DNA of 64,000 nucleotides from Nageia nagi. Its lineage: Eukaryota > Pinophyta. A program made the translations under genes and the position numbers. This document shows positions 11,197 through 21,947 of this stretch, piece after piece (position 1 is the first letter of the stretch; the number at the start of each line of letters is the position of its first letter). The stretch is taken from contig JBITNC010000001.1 of the NCBI GenBank assembly GCA_050084985.1, forward strand, positions 191,394,001-191,458,000, read 5' to 3'. Below the pieces are notes generated by a model. That model made no database searches and had not been told where the DNA came from. It saw only the letters and a program-made list of their open reading frames with translations.

Positions 11197-12379
11197 TTTT
11201 TAATCCGAATAAAGTGACCTTACCGTCTCCTAATTTATCAACTATATTAATGAATAAAAGTACGAATCAATCTGAGGTCATAAAAGGAAAAGGTGATATA
11301 GTTATACAAGATAAAGATACTTGGGAAAAGGTTGCTAAAACTTTAGACGAAAAGTATGGAGCTTCTTCATCAAAATAAGTAAATACTACATCTAATAATG
11401 ACTCATCTAATGTATATCTAGTAAAAGTTAAATTAAGAGATTTAGGGATGGGAGAATATGACGTAGATGATGTGGTATTTAATATACCTTCGTCACAAGA
11501 AGTGGGAAAAATATCCGAATCACCTAGTGTAATCGGACAAATAGTACCTTTAGGAGAAGTACCTAATCAGACAATGTTCATCTATGTGGGGATAGTAGAT
11601 CCTGTGTCAACAATATCCAATCAAAAATATGAAGGAAATTTCAATAATGATATGAAATATTTATTGCCATGTTCAAGAACATTTGTCTTAAACTATTTTA
11701 ACAAATGTAATTGGCAAGGACGAGGATTGGGTCGATATGAACAAGGTCCATGAGAGATAATTGAATTACAATATCAATATCCCACTGATAAAAGTGGATT
11801 AGGTTATCAAAATGAATATAAAAATCTTGCTAAATTAGAAAATTTAGGAGAAGAGAATTTGGATTATAATGAAGAAATCTTAGAGAAAGAATCTATAGTG
11901 CAAGAAGTTATTGATATAAGAGAAGAATGATTAAGTGAAATGGATGTCTTAGAAGGAATCGAAATGCTCTTTATTAATAATATTGAGCCACCCTAGAATC
12001 ATTTGTGCTTACCAAGTGATATACAAGAAAAAATAAATAAAAATACCGAATCATCAATCACTCCATATTTAGATATACCATCGGTAAATATGGTTACAAT
12101 AAAAGAGAATGATATTGAAGATCAAAATAATGAACAAATATATGAAGTTAACAAAATCAAAATTTAATTAAAATAATAGCCAATACTTCTACAGATGAAG
12201 TAATTGCTGATTTTTCTCTTATATCATCCAATCCCTCTATACATGAATTCAAAAACATAGATTACATATTTGGTTCCTATGAAAATCAAGTATGCACGAA
12301 TGAACAAACTCAAGAATACGATGAAGAATATAGTGTTAACGATAGTAGCTGGATACCAGTACCAAATCAATTAGAAGAA
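11197..12379 (+). pseudogene. pol: Protease-RT linker with G-patch-like motif
   Basis: The stretch is mostly open (best 11448-11753) with shifts between frames. It contains WQGRGLGRYEQGP and then KSGLGYQ about 25 residues later, resembling the glycine-rich G-patch that Tat-lineage polyproteins often carry between protease and RT. The remainder is acidic and low in structure, with several decayed stops. The role in the element is not established; G-patches elsewhere bind nucleic acid or helicases. Confidence 0.55.
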
Positions 12380-13830
12380 GTGTCGCATATGCTTACTGAA
12401 AAGGTCTTAGAAATAGATATTAGTAGTGACCCTCAAAATCCTAAAATTATTCAATTAGGAGAAAACCTCACAGAAAATGAACAAGAAGAAATTATAGCCT
12501 TATTAAAAGAACGAGAAAAGGTGTTTGCATGGTCATATATAGACATGCTTGGAATAGATCCCAAGTTAGTAGTACATAATTTAGCCTTAAAGCCTGATGC
12601 TAAACCCGTTAAACAAAAATTACGTAAAATGCATCCTACTATAGCTTTAATGGTAAAAGAAGAACTCCAAAAATTATTAGAAGCTAAATTCATACAACCT
12701 ATAGATTACTCATATTGGATACCTAATATGGTACCTGTGAAAAAACCAAGTGGAAAAATAAGAATATGAACAGATTTTCGTGATCTTAACAAAGCTTGTC
12801 CTAAAGATGATTTCCCTCTACCTAGCATTAATAGTTTGGTAGACTCGACAGCGGGACATGATATGTTATCATTAATGGATGGGTTTTCTGATTATAATCA
12901 AATAAAAATAGCTATTGAAGATCAATATAAAATGGCCTTTATAACTCCTTGGGGTACCTTTTATTATAAAGTTATGCCTTTTGGATTAAAAAATGTCGGG
13001 GCAACTTATCAAAGGGCTATGACTTATATATTCCATGACTATATGCACGACATAGTAGAAGATTATATCGATGATTTGTTGGTTAGATCTAATTAAAGTC
13101 TTAGATAGATTATTAGAACATAAAGTAAGATTAAATCCAAAAAAATATGTTTTTGGTGTAACTTCAGGAAAATTATTAGGATTTATTATGTCTCGACAAG
13201 GAATTGAAATAGATCCTAGTAAAGTGAAGGCAGTAGTAGACATGCCACCTCCTACAAATCTAAAACAATTACAAAGTTTACAGGGTAAGTTACAAGCCAT
13301 TAGAAGGTTTATAGCTCAGCTTTTTGATAAATGTAAACCATTTACAAAATTGTTAAAAAAGGGAGTCGAATATCATTGGGGAAAAGAGCAACAAGATGCA
13401 TTCGATGAAATTAAAAGATATTTATTATCACCTCCTGTCTTAAGTCCACCAAGAAAAGATGTACCCTTTTTGTTATATATCTCCGCTACTAAAAATGCTT
13501 TAGGAACAATGCTTGCTCAAAAGAATGAACATAATAAAGAGCAAGCTATATATTATCTGAGTAGAACCCTAGTGAGCTACAAGATTAAGTACATATATTT
13601 GGAAAAATTATGTCTTGCTGTCATTTTTGCTACTAAAAAACTCTGACATTATATGCTTAATCATACAACATACGTCATCTCTAAAATAGATCTGTTGAAA
13701 TATATGATGAATAAAACATATCAAAATTCAAGAACTGCAAAGTGGATAATGCATTTAATTGAATTTGATTTACATTTTATTGGACAAAAGTCAATAAAAG
13801 GATAAGTAATTGCTGATTATCTTGCTGATG
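12380..13830 (+). pseudogene. pol: Reverse transcriptase and RNase H
   Basis: The gypsy RT blocks run in order: PVKQKLRKMHP, VPVKKPSGKIRI, TDFRDLNKACPKDDFPLP, LSLMDGFSDYNQI, MPFGLKNVGATYQRAM and the catalytic YIDDLL near 13070. The frame is cut by a TGA at 12767 and by a small deletion just after YIDD that removes the usual spacer before 'LDRLLEHKVRLNPKK'. The connection and gypsy-type RNase H follow (LYISATKNALG, then IYLEKLCLAVIFA). It would copy element RNA into DNA in the particle. The catalytic Asp pair is present, but the copy cannot be translated whole. Confidence 0.92.
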
Positions 13831-13839
13831 CTCTATTGC

Positions 13840-14330
13840 AAGATGATAAACCCCTTGTCATTGAATTACCCAATGATGGGGTGTTTCAACTAGATGAAAT
13901 TGAAATACCTATAGAACCTGAAGACGATTGGGATATGACAATACACTTTGATGGTTCTCGATGTGAATAAGGTCGTGAAGCAGGTGTTGTATTTATAACC
14001 CTACAAGGGATCCCTATACCATATTCATTTAAATTAAAATTTCCTTGTACTAATAATAATGCAGAATACGAAGCTTTGATATTAGCATTAAAAACTACTA
14101 TTAAATTAAAACTTAAAAGAATTAAGATCATTGGAGATTCTTTACTCATCGTCAATCAAGTGAAAGGAATCTATCAATGTAAAGAACCTTTACTTCAAAA
14201 GTATAAAGCGTTAGTTGAAGAATTATTAAAATCTTTTGAACGATTTAGTATAGAAGCGACACCAAGATCATCTAATAGATTTGCAGATGCTATGGCTTCT
14301 ATTGGATCTCTTATCCCAGAGGATCCTAAA
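13840..14330 (+). pseudogene. pol: Second (archaeal-type) RNase H, Tat hallmark
   Basis: After a short linker the frame reads MTIHFDGSR, NNAEYEALILAL, KIIGDSLLIVNQVKG and RFADAMAS. These are the four acidic catalytic positions (Asp, Glu, Asp, Asp) of a complete RNase H fold. This domain sits between the ordinary RT-RNase H and integrase and is the defining feature of the Tat branch of plant Ty3/gypsy elements. One TAA follows SRCE, fitting CAA. All catalytic residues remain visible. Confidence 0.88.
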
Positions 14331-15695
14331 AAATCTCCAATTCAAATTGAGATAATTCAATTGTCTCAATCATCATTACAACAGGAAGATGAAGAAAAAA
14401 GTGTGTTAAATATTGATGTAACTGATAAAGATAATTGGTACAAGGAATTGACAGATTTTTTAAAATTTAGAACTTTTCCCGCAAACCTTAATAAATCATC
14501 ATGATGAGCATTTAAAATCAAAGCAACTAAATATTGTTTGATAGGGGATATCTTGCATCGATGAAATTTCAATGGTATTTTACTCAGATGTCTTAAATGT
14601 AACGATATTAAAAAAGCTATATCCTCTGCTCATGATGGAACATGCGGAGGACATTTTAATGGTGCTACGATTGTAAAATGATTGATTCGAATGGGGTATT
14701 ATTGGCCTACTATGGAAAAGGATTATTGTGAATATGTTAAAAAATGTTTTAAATGTCAACAATACACTCATTTATTTTCACAACCATCTCAAGAACTACA
14801 TCCTACACAATCACTTTGGCCATTCTCTAAATGGGCATTAGACTTAATAGGTCAAATTACACCTACGTCTTCTGGTGGACACAAGTTCATCATCACAGCA
14901 ACTGAATATTTTACTAAATGGGTAGAGGCTATTCCTATGACTTTCACTACTGGTTCAAGAATTGCAGAATTTATAGAAAGTTATATTATATGTAGATTTA
15001 GTATAGCAAACCAATTAATTACGGATAATGGAAAGAATTTTAAAAATAAGGATGTAAAACACATATGTGACAAGTATAAAATTAAACAAAGTTTTTCCAC
15101 TCCATATTATCCACAAGGCAATGGACAGGCAGAAGCTACTAATAAAACTATTCAGAACATCTTAACAAAAATAGTAAATGATTCTCACAGAGATTGGCAT
15201 ATGCAAATATCGAAATCCTTATGGGCTTATCGTACCAGTGTAGGCACCCCTATTTGGGCAACACCAATCTCTTTAGTATATGGAACAGAAGCCATCCTAC
15301 CCATAGAACTTGAGATACCATCCCTTAGAGTAAATCTAAGTGAGCAAAATTCTGACGAAGAAGCAAGACAGACTCGCTTAGATCAATTGTTACTTTTAGA
15401 TGAAAAATGTATTAATGCTTTAGAACATATGCGAGTTTATTAGAAGAGGATAAAATGAGCTTTTGATAAAAGGGCTTTAATTCGTGAGTTCAAAATAGGT
15501 GATTTAGTTTTAAAAGAAAATCAACAAACTTCACGAATAGAATGACAGCTTAGAGATAAGTTTTCTTCGAATTGGTTAGGACTATATATCATTAAGAAAA
15601 AATTCGATAAAGGAACTTATCATCTATCATACTTAGAAGGAAATGAAGAGCGTGAACCTATAAATATCATGCATCTTCGACCCTTCCATACATAA
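14331..15695 (+). pseudogene. pol: Integrase (HHCC, DDE core, C-terminal domain)
   Basis: The zinc-binding end has the His/His pair (AHDGTCGGHF) and Cys pair (KKCFKCQQ). The DDE core shows WALDLIGQI (Asp), ITDNGKNF (Asp) and GNGQAEATNKT (Glu), followed by the LWAYRTS and PISLVYGTEA.LP blocks. The C-terminal SH3-like end reads GDLVLKENQ to LRPFHT and stops at 15693-15695. Stops near 14680, 15439, 15454 and 15542 fit CGA or CAG decay. No chromodomain is visible, consistent with Tat. It would insert the DNA copy, giving the 5-bp duplication seen here. The sense accessory frame starts 98 bp beyond. Confidence 0.92.
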
Positions 15696-15792
15696 AAAAA
15701 AATGTGTACATTAGTTTTCTTTCATTTTATTTTATTGTTAAATAAATAAAAGTATTGATATTTTTCAAGTGTTAATGATTAAAATAGAAAGG

Positions 15793-17031
15793 ATGAATCT
15801 AGCAAAGGAATCTACTGAAGGTAGCACAATGCCACCACAAGTATGATTTTCACCACCAAGATATCCAAGTGATTTAGCATTGACATATTTAAAACATGGA
15901 TTTGATCTTAATCTCTTAAATTATTTACAATTGGCTATTGATGAACAATATGAAAGAACATATCATATGTTTTATGGTAGAAATAATGATTGGGAAGTCA
16001 CTTTTTGTGGATATGAAGTAAGCATTATTTTAGATCCACAAATCTATTTCACCCATATGGAAAGAATATCACAGGAAATAACGACTTTCTGCCTACAATG
16101 GCCCTATGGAATATTGAGAATTGTTATAAATTGCCAATTAACTGAGTATTCATTCCTTTTAGCTAGGCAGAAATATGTTAAATAATTAACCAAAAGCCTA
16201 GAATGAATGGATGAAATTTTACATTATTTACCTCATAAAAGGGTGATTTATGATTTTTCAAATACTTTTTTGGCTTTTCCTCCTAGAACGTCACAACAAT
16301 ACTATAGGCAAATTCATAGATTTTCTTGCATGCAAATGCGACACACAATTTAGAAACGAAAGTTGGAAGAAAGGCAAGCTTGTCGTATTGCCGAACTTAC
16401 AATGATAAATCAAATAAGGGTTAGAAATGAAATTATCGAAAAACTATCAAAAAGACATAGAGTGCGTAATAATGGAAGTTATCTTTCAGGGTTTGAAAGT
16501 AGGTATGACAAAGATATCTTTATGAAAGTTACTCGTAATGTTCCTACTCTTTTGTATTCAAATATCTTTTCCATGCCTATTGAAATACAACAAAAAATGG
16601 CCTTGACATTCTATGATACACACGAATCTTATAGTTGGGATGTCAAAGTAAATGGATATCAAGTTATTATTTGTATCAATGCATTTGAGCTATGGTGTTC
16701 TCCTAGCTCAGAATATGATTTAATGATATATTTATATTTTCTGTGGCCTATAGAAAAGCCCAAAATAATAGTTGATTGTACTCACAACCTGACTTTAAAA
16801 CATCAAGAACAAATCATTTCTATCACTCAAACCATAACATCCGAACACTTAGATTATTGTATTCTAGAAATCTATCATAATCAAGTGGTATTGGATTTTA
16901 GTTTTTTGTTTAGTTCAACACATTGCTCATTCAATCCTGATGCAATACAAACTCAATTTGAACATGCCATGAATAGATTCCCTAGAAAAAATGATAAAAC
17001 CCTAAAAAATAAAAAAATTATAAAATCCTAA
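15793..17031 (+). pseudogene. Sense accessory ORF with internal domain duplication, unknown family
   Basis: One reading frame of 412 codons runs from ATG at 15793 to TAA at 17031. It is broken only by stops at 15844, 16183, 16204 and 16351, each a single C-to-T change from CGA, CAA, CGA and CAG. Two halves look duplicated. Codons about 46-165 contain DWEVTFCGYEVSI, QWPYGILRIVINC and VIYDFSNTF. Codons about 261-375 contain SWDVKVNGYQVII, LWPIEKPKIIVDC and VVLDFSFLF at matching spacing. Between them is a basic, Arg/Glu-rich linker. The pattern of alternating hydrophobic strands suggests an alpha/beta fold. It lies in a different frame from pol, with no pol similarity. Tat elements are known to carry extra frames between pol and the 3' LTR; I do not recognise this one. 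Function unknown. Confidence 0.7.
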
Positions 17032-18818
17032 AAAATTGAAAACTATAAAACACATAAAAATTATAAAACTATAAAATCTACCTAGATGGAAACATCTAGA
17101 GGTTACTTGGCAATTGGGTGCCCTACCCTCGTATGATGTGAATATATGTTGCATGTCATTGTAAAAATGATTATCTAGTAAATGTGTAATGTGTGAAAAG
17201 GTCATTTTAGAATAATCTCCTTGTTATCATTACATTCACTTTGTCTTTTCTTTTATAAAGAAATGATATACCATAGATGATAGAAAAACATAAAGTTTAT
17301 GTTTGAAAGAAAATTCATAAACTCCAAGCACTTACAACATTAAAAAATTCTAAGAGAATTTGAATGAAATCATTCTAAGAGATATTAAGAGTGAAAGTTA
17401 TGTGTCTATCCTATTATTCGTTTCATCTCGAACCCAAAGAATCATTTGATAGTAAAAAAAAAAAAAGAGAAAAAAAAGAAAGAGATGACAAAAAAAAAAA
17501 TTTGCTACATTACATTAATGATTCTTGGGTGATTACAATATCCTCTACGGGGGCTATGGACGCTTAACTGGTAGTAGAGCAAGGTTGTAGCGGGATCAAG
17601 GGGTTAATCCTCATCGGGGCTATGGATGCCTGTATGGCAATGAGGCATACCTTACGAGTGGCGATATGTCCATTTTGGTTAGCGACCTTCTTTCCTATGG
17701 ACCTCTATATGTTTCATACGGATAGACTAGCTTATTAATGTCTCTAGGATATTTCATCTCAAATGATCTAAGAAGGGAAATGAATCTCACTACACACACT
17801 AGAGTTTGTAGATTTTTTATCAACATATAACAATATTGTTTGATATCATCTTAGGTTGTTAAATCTTGAGATAAAGAAAGATGAGGTAGATGTTATCATA
17901 ACTTGGTTATTAATCCAAAATCACCTAATCTTTTGTCATAGTTTGTAATGTGTTTTGTGTTTAGAATCGTTAGTGTCATTTTGTTAAACCCATTCCTTTT
18001 GAGAATATCATTACCTTTGAACATTATTAAAATTGCTTTTCTTTGGAAAGGGTAAGAATGATTATTTATTGTTCCCCTAACCAAGATAAAGTTAATGTTC
18101 ATATACATCCATAAGTCACTAGTGTGTCATGTCAAGCCATTTTTACTATATATCATTACCTTTGAACATTATTAAAATTGATTTTCTTTGGAAAGGATAA
18201 GAATGATTATTTATTGTTCCCCTAACCAAGATAAAGTTAATGTTCATATACATCCATAAGTCACTAGTTTGTCATGTCAAGAAGTTTATTGTAAAATTGC
18301 CAAGTACAAAAGATGATGCATTTGCTTCCGCAAAAATATAATAAAAATATGTCCTTAAATAACTTAACTTATTAAAATTATCAATTGGATTTATTGATTA
18401 TAGCAACTATAATCATACTTATTATTAACTTAATTTTGAGATTAATAACATCATCAATACTAATTTATTGATATATGTTATATATTTCATCATCATACAT
18501 TCCATAATTGTATCTATACATCATACATTTTGAAAATTACATATATCATTAACATCTATTCATCATCAAGTAATTAAAAGACAATCATGATCTACATAAC
18601 AACACATCATACCAATTTTATCATAAATCTATATATAGAATGAAATCTCATGCATCAGAATCATACAAGTATCATAAATATCAAAGATCTATCTATCTAT
18701 ATATACATCATCATAGTCCATCAAAAGGTCATCATAACATCATGAATCATACAATAAAATACAAGGGTCCAATAACCTCATAAGCATATAAAAATAACAT
18801 CATGAAAAAAGGGTATCC
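17032..18818. other. Non-coding spacer between the two accessory frames
   Basis: This holds an A/G-rich tract at 17450-17500, a small GC-richer island at 17540-17690 in which 'ggggctatgga.gc' occurs twice, a direct duplication of about 148 bp near 18005-18282, and CAT/ATC-rich DNA (18480-18780) that would be the 3' untranslated part of the antisense frame. Confidence 0.6.
18005..18282. repeat. Direct duplication, about 148-bp period
   Basis: The block from 'atatcattacctttgaacat' to 'tcatgtcaag' occurs at about 18006-18136 and again at about 18152-18281 with only a few differences. A recent local tandem duplication inside the element. Confidence 0.85.
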
Positions 18819-21231
18819 TCAAAGACTACCCCAACCACTGCCCTATCCGCTAGGACTACTCGATCGCCTCTACTGTCTACTGGTCTCTTCGGTACCCTGA
18901 CCTGGAGGAGTAGTGCCTACAGAGCCTGTAGGACTACTTGGATGCTGAGCTCTTTGCAACTCGGATGAACCAATAGCCCCTAAGGGAGATGCCTAGGGTG
19001 TACCACTCCTGCTAGATAGACCTCATGATCTCTGAGTCCTGCTTGGGGATTCAACTATGCCTTGTGTATTACTGCCTATCTGATATGCTAAAATCTCTAT
19101 AGGCATATAACTATTTGGAGGTATAGGATACTAAGCCCCCAGAGTAAAATCTGGAATGCCTGTCAACCATGACTGTACTATACCACTGTAAAAATCTTGC
19201 TACTGATAAATGCCATGATGGAGAACTAAAGGACCACCTTTGGAAGTAGAGGCTGCTCCTAACTGATGAGCTTGAGCTCCCTATAAAGAGGAATGAGCCT
19301 CATCTCTCTCATGTCTATACCTATCTCGCTCAACCCTGTATCTGTACATACATGAGTGGGCCTATGCCAGCTGGTGTCTCAGCTCATAAATGTCTCCTAG
19401 CAAAGTATCAATGATAGGAACCTGTGTAGTAGGAGCCTCCTCGACTCCGCACGTAACCTCTGGGGTAGCTCCCTCCTCATCTACACCTATAGCCTCCTCC
19501 TTAGGAGCTAACTCCTCAAGAGCATCTACCATAACCTCCTCGCTAGTAGCCTCCTCTCTCATAGCCTCTACTCTTGTAGGCTCCTCACCTACCTCTCCTC
19601 CTCCTGCTACTGCACCTAACTCTGCATCAACATCGACATGCTGATGAACATGTTGACCCTCCAATCCACCTTGTTCGACATCATCTCCCTCCTCCCACTA
19701 GGTCCTGAAGGCCTTAGACACTCCTACATCATCCTCCTCGGTATCATCCTCTAATAATAACTCCTCCTGAGTAGGATCTGGCTCTACGTAAACCAACGAC
19801 TATACACCCTCTGCTAAAATAGTTCCCTCATGCTGATATGGCACTGCTAGGGTAGGTACATCCTGAACTAAATCAAACTGATGGTGCACTCGCTCAAAAT
19901 GAAAGTACTCCAAAAAATTGACTTGATGACTACTCGAAACACATGGCTACCAAATACCAGTAAGCTCAGCTGTGAGCTCTCTCTAGATAGGATACAAGCG
20001 GTAAGGTCTGAATCTCACTTGATCTGGAATCAAGTGACTAAGCATGTGGCGATAATAGCTCACATCCCAATGAACTCCATCCGATGGGTGAATATAAAAA
20101 TCATCATGCCATTGGACTATGCCCACCTCGTAATCTAAGTGACTACTAAACCCTGGCATCGGTAACCCTGGAGGATGAGCCATAGATATATGCTCATAGG
20201 CCCATGCCTACAATATGATAGTAATTGATAAAGAGGCCCTATGCCCCTGTGAATAAAAGAATAGCTCCCTGTAAATTTGAGCTAATAATGGGGGTGCCCA
20301 AGCATATACTGTACCATGCTACATCATATCCATAATAATAAAAAATAATGACCATGAAAATCTCCCACTGCCAGTATCAGGGAGAGCATAACATTATACC
20401 AGACCCATCAAATATGAAAAATGGATTGTCCCCTGCTGATCCTCCAGCCAATACTGGTAATATCGGATACCACTTGAAATAATCTCTGAAATAACAGTAT
20501 CAACCTAAGCAGCCCCATACAAATAAGAAATAGTAGGTAAAGCTCCTATCCTATCCACCACAGGCAAGATCCTTTGTCCGTGAATGGGGAGTCTATATAA
20601 TCTATGTATATCCTCCATTGTGATGGTCATCTCCCTTATCGAAAGATGAAAAGTGCATGTCACCACATCCCATCTGTCTAGTAATGCAGCCAATAATGGA
20701 TACTCCCAATGAATGCGGCCCATGTGTGGACCCACTCCAAAACTGATGGATCTGAAAAAGGTGTGATTGGCTGGACCTAGAAGACCTCTACCCTTCTATA
20801 GAATCGAGGGATATCTACCTCGAGGCTCAAAGATATCTCTAACCTGTATAATGTTAAAAGGGTTCAGCTCAAAAAATAAGAAGAGAAAATTGGCATTTCA
20901 TATTGAAACATCGACATTTCAAATAGGTAGGACTCAGTCATCAGTGTTCGCATTCCAAACGTCGGTGACTCTGTCACTCGTTCGGCCTAGGTCGACGACC
21001 GAGGCCGAGTTATGAAAAATTGCACAAAAAACATAAACAAAAGCTTAATCTACAAAATTCATCTGGTAAAAATAATCAAAATGATGTTTAAATGGCATAC
21101 ATGGTTTCCATTGGGGATTAAATAGTTAAATTACACATTATAAACAAAAAATAGAAAAGAAAGTGATTTCAAAACCCTACCTCTTCCTGGATAGGTCGAG
21201 AACATCCAGCAGAGCGTCTATGTGGAGGCAT
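18819..21231 (-). pseudogene. Antisense spliced accessory ORF: plant mobile domain protein
   Basis: Start ATG at 21231-21229 (MPPHRRSAGCSRPIQEE). A GT donor at 21180/21179 and AG acceptor at 20845/20844 define a 337-bp intron that joins 17 codons in phase to a long second exon ending at a TGA at 18821-18819. Exon 2 keeps one frame throughout, broken only by stops that are mostly TAG, fitting CAG. It shows the plant mobile domain (aminotransferase-like, the MAIN/MAIL family): LLDRWDVVTCTFHLSIREMT, MEDIHRLYRLPIHG, and later TVYAWAPPLLAQIYRELFFY. Then follow an acidic Glu/Val/Ala region (19362-19664) and a Ser/Pro/Gly-rich tail. In plants this domain occurs in host proteins involved in silencing and meristem function and has spread with transposons. 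It is transcribed, if at all, against the element. Confidence 0.8.
20844..21180 (-). other. Predicted intron of antisense PMD frame
   Basis: Donor GAG|GTAGGG and acceptor ATACAG|GTTAG, 337 bp. Removing it joins two open segments in phase, and all later PMD segments (20735, 20183 and 19664 downward) lie in that same phase. The intron contains part of the repeated GTCGGTGACTC-like motif set. Confidence 0.6.
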
Positions 21232-21895
21232 GGTGATCATAGCAAATATCAACAGTTGGAAATCAATGAGATCGCAAGGGAAACTCATGCTGGATGATAA
21301 TGAAAGTGACAGCTAAAAAGACATGAATGAGGAAAATTCAAAACTTTTTCTTTTTGAAACATATCGGTGACTTGGAGACGAACACTGGTAACTGTATCTA
21401 AACATCGATGACTCTAAGATGAACACCGATGATCACCACTAAATGCTGACAATTGGAAGTAAAATGCCTCATTTAGAAATAGCCATGAGAACTTTAAAAT
21501 TTTCTTAAAGTAATCTTGAATTGGTCAAGAAAATCAAAATATGATAAGATGTGATGTATCATTGTTATAGGAGATCATCTTGAAACCCCATTGTCAGGAC
21601 AAAAGACAACACCAACAAACTCATATACTAAAGAGGACTTATATGGTACATGTGTACTTAGACATGCAAAATGACATAACAGAAATATCATGCAACTGTC
21701 ACACAAGCTCAACACATTGTCATACCAAAAACAGTCACTTTTGAAGTATATTTAAATTTGTTTTCAAAACTACATCAAATGTAAAATGAAAACATATTTT
21801 ATCAAAATTTTGATTCATCTAAGAAATTGAGTCAAAAATTATATAATAAAAAAGCAACAATAAACAATAGAGCAACAAAGCTCCCCATCCTATAT
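21232..21895. other. 3' non-coding region of Tat-like element
   Basis: No coding signal. It contains further about 20-bp motif copies (21361-21480: 'atcggtgacttgg', 'atcgatgactct', 'accgatgatcacc'). It should include any promoter for the antisense frame; none stands out. Confidence 0.5.
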
Positions 21896-21947
21896 TTTTG
21901 AATTTATCAACCGCATTTTTCGGTTGATAATTCAAAAAGGGGCAAAA
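21896..21947 (+). promoter_or_regulatory. Hairpin abutting polypurine tract
   Basis: TTATCAACCG (21904-21913) and CGGTTGATAA (21921-21930) are perfect inverted arms. The pairing extends outwards (TTTTTGAA with TTCAAAAA) to an 18-bp stem with one bulged T. The 3' arm runs into the polypurine tract AAAAAGGGGCAAAA that ends at the 3' LTR. The tract primes plus-strand DNA synthesis; the hairpin is an unusual neighbour. Confidence 0.7.

Noticed and set aside
12986-13300. Minus-strand open frame opposite RT
   Set aside because: Shadow of the conserved RT coding strand.
19390-19644. Ser/Thr-rich open frame on the plus strand
   Set aside because: Mirror of the acidic part of the antisense PMD frame, which has the better support.
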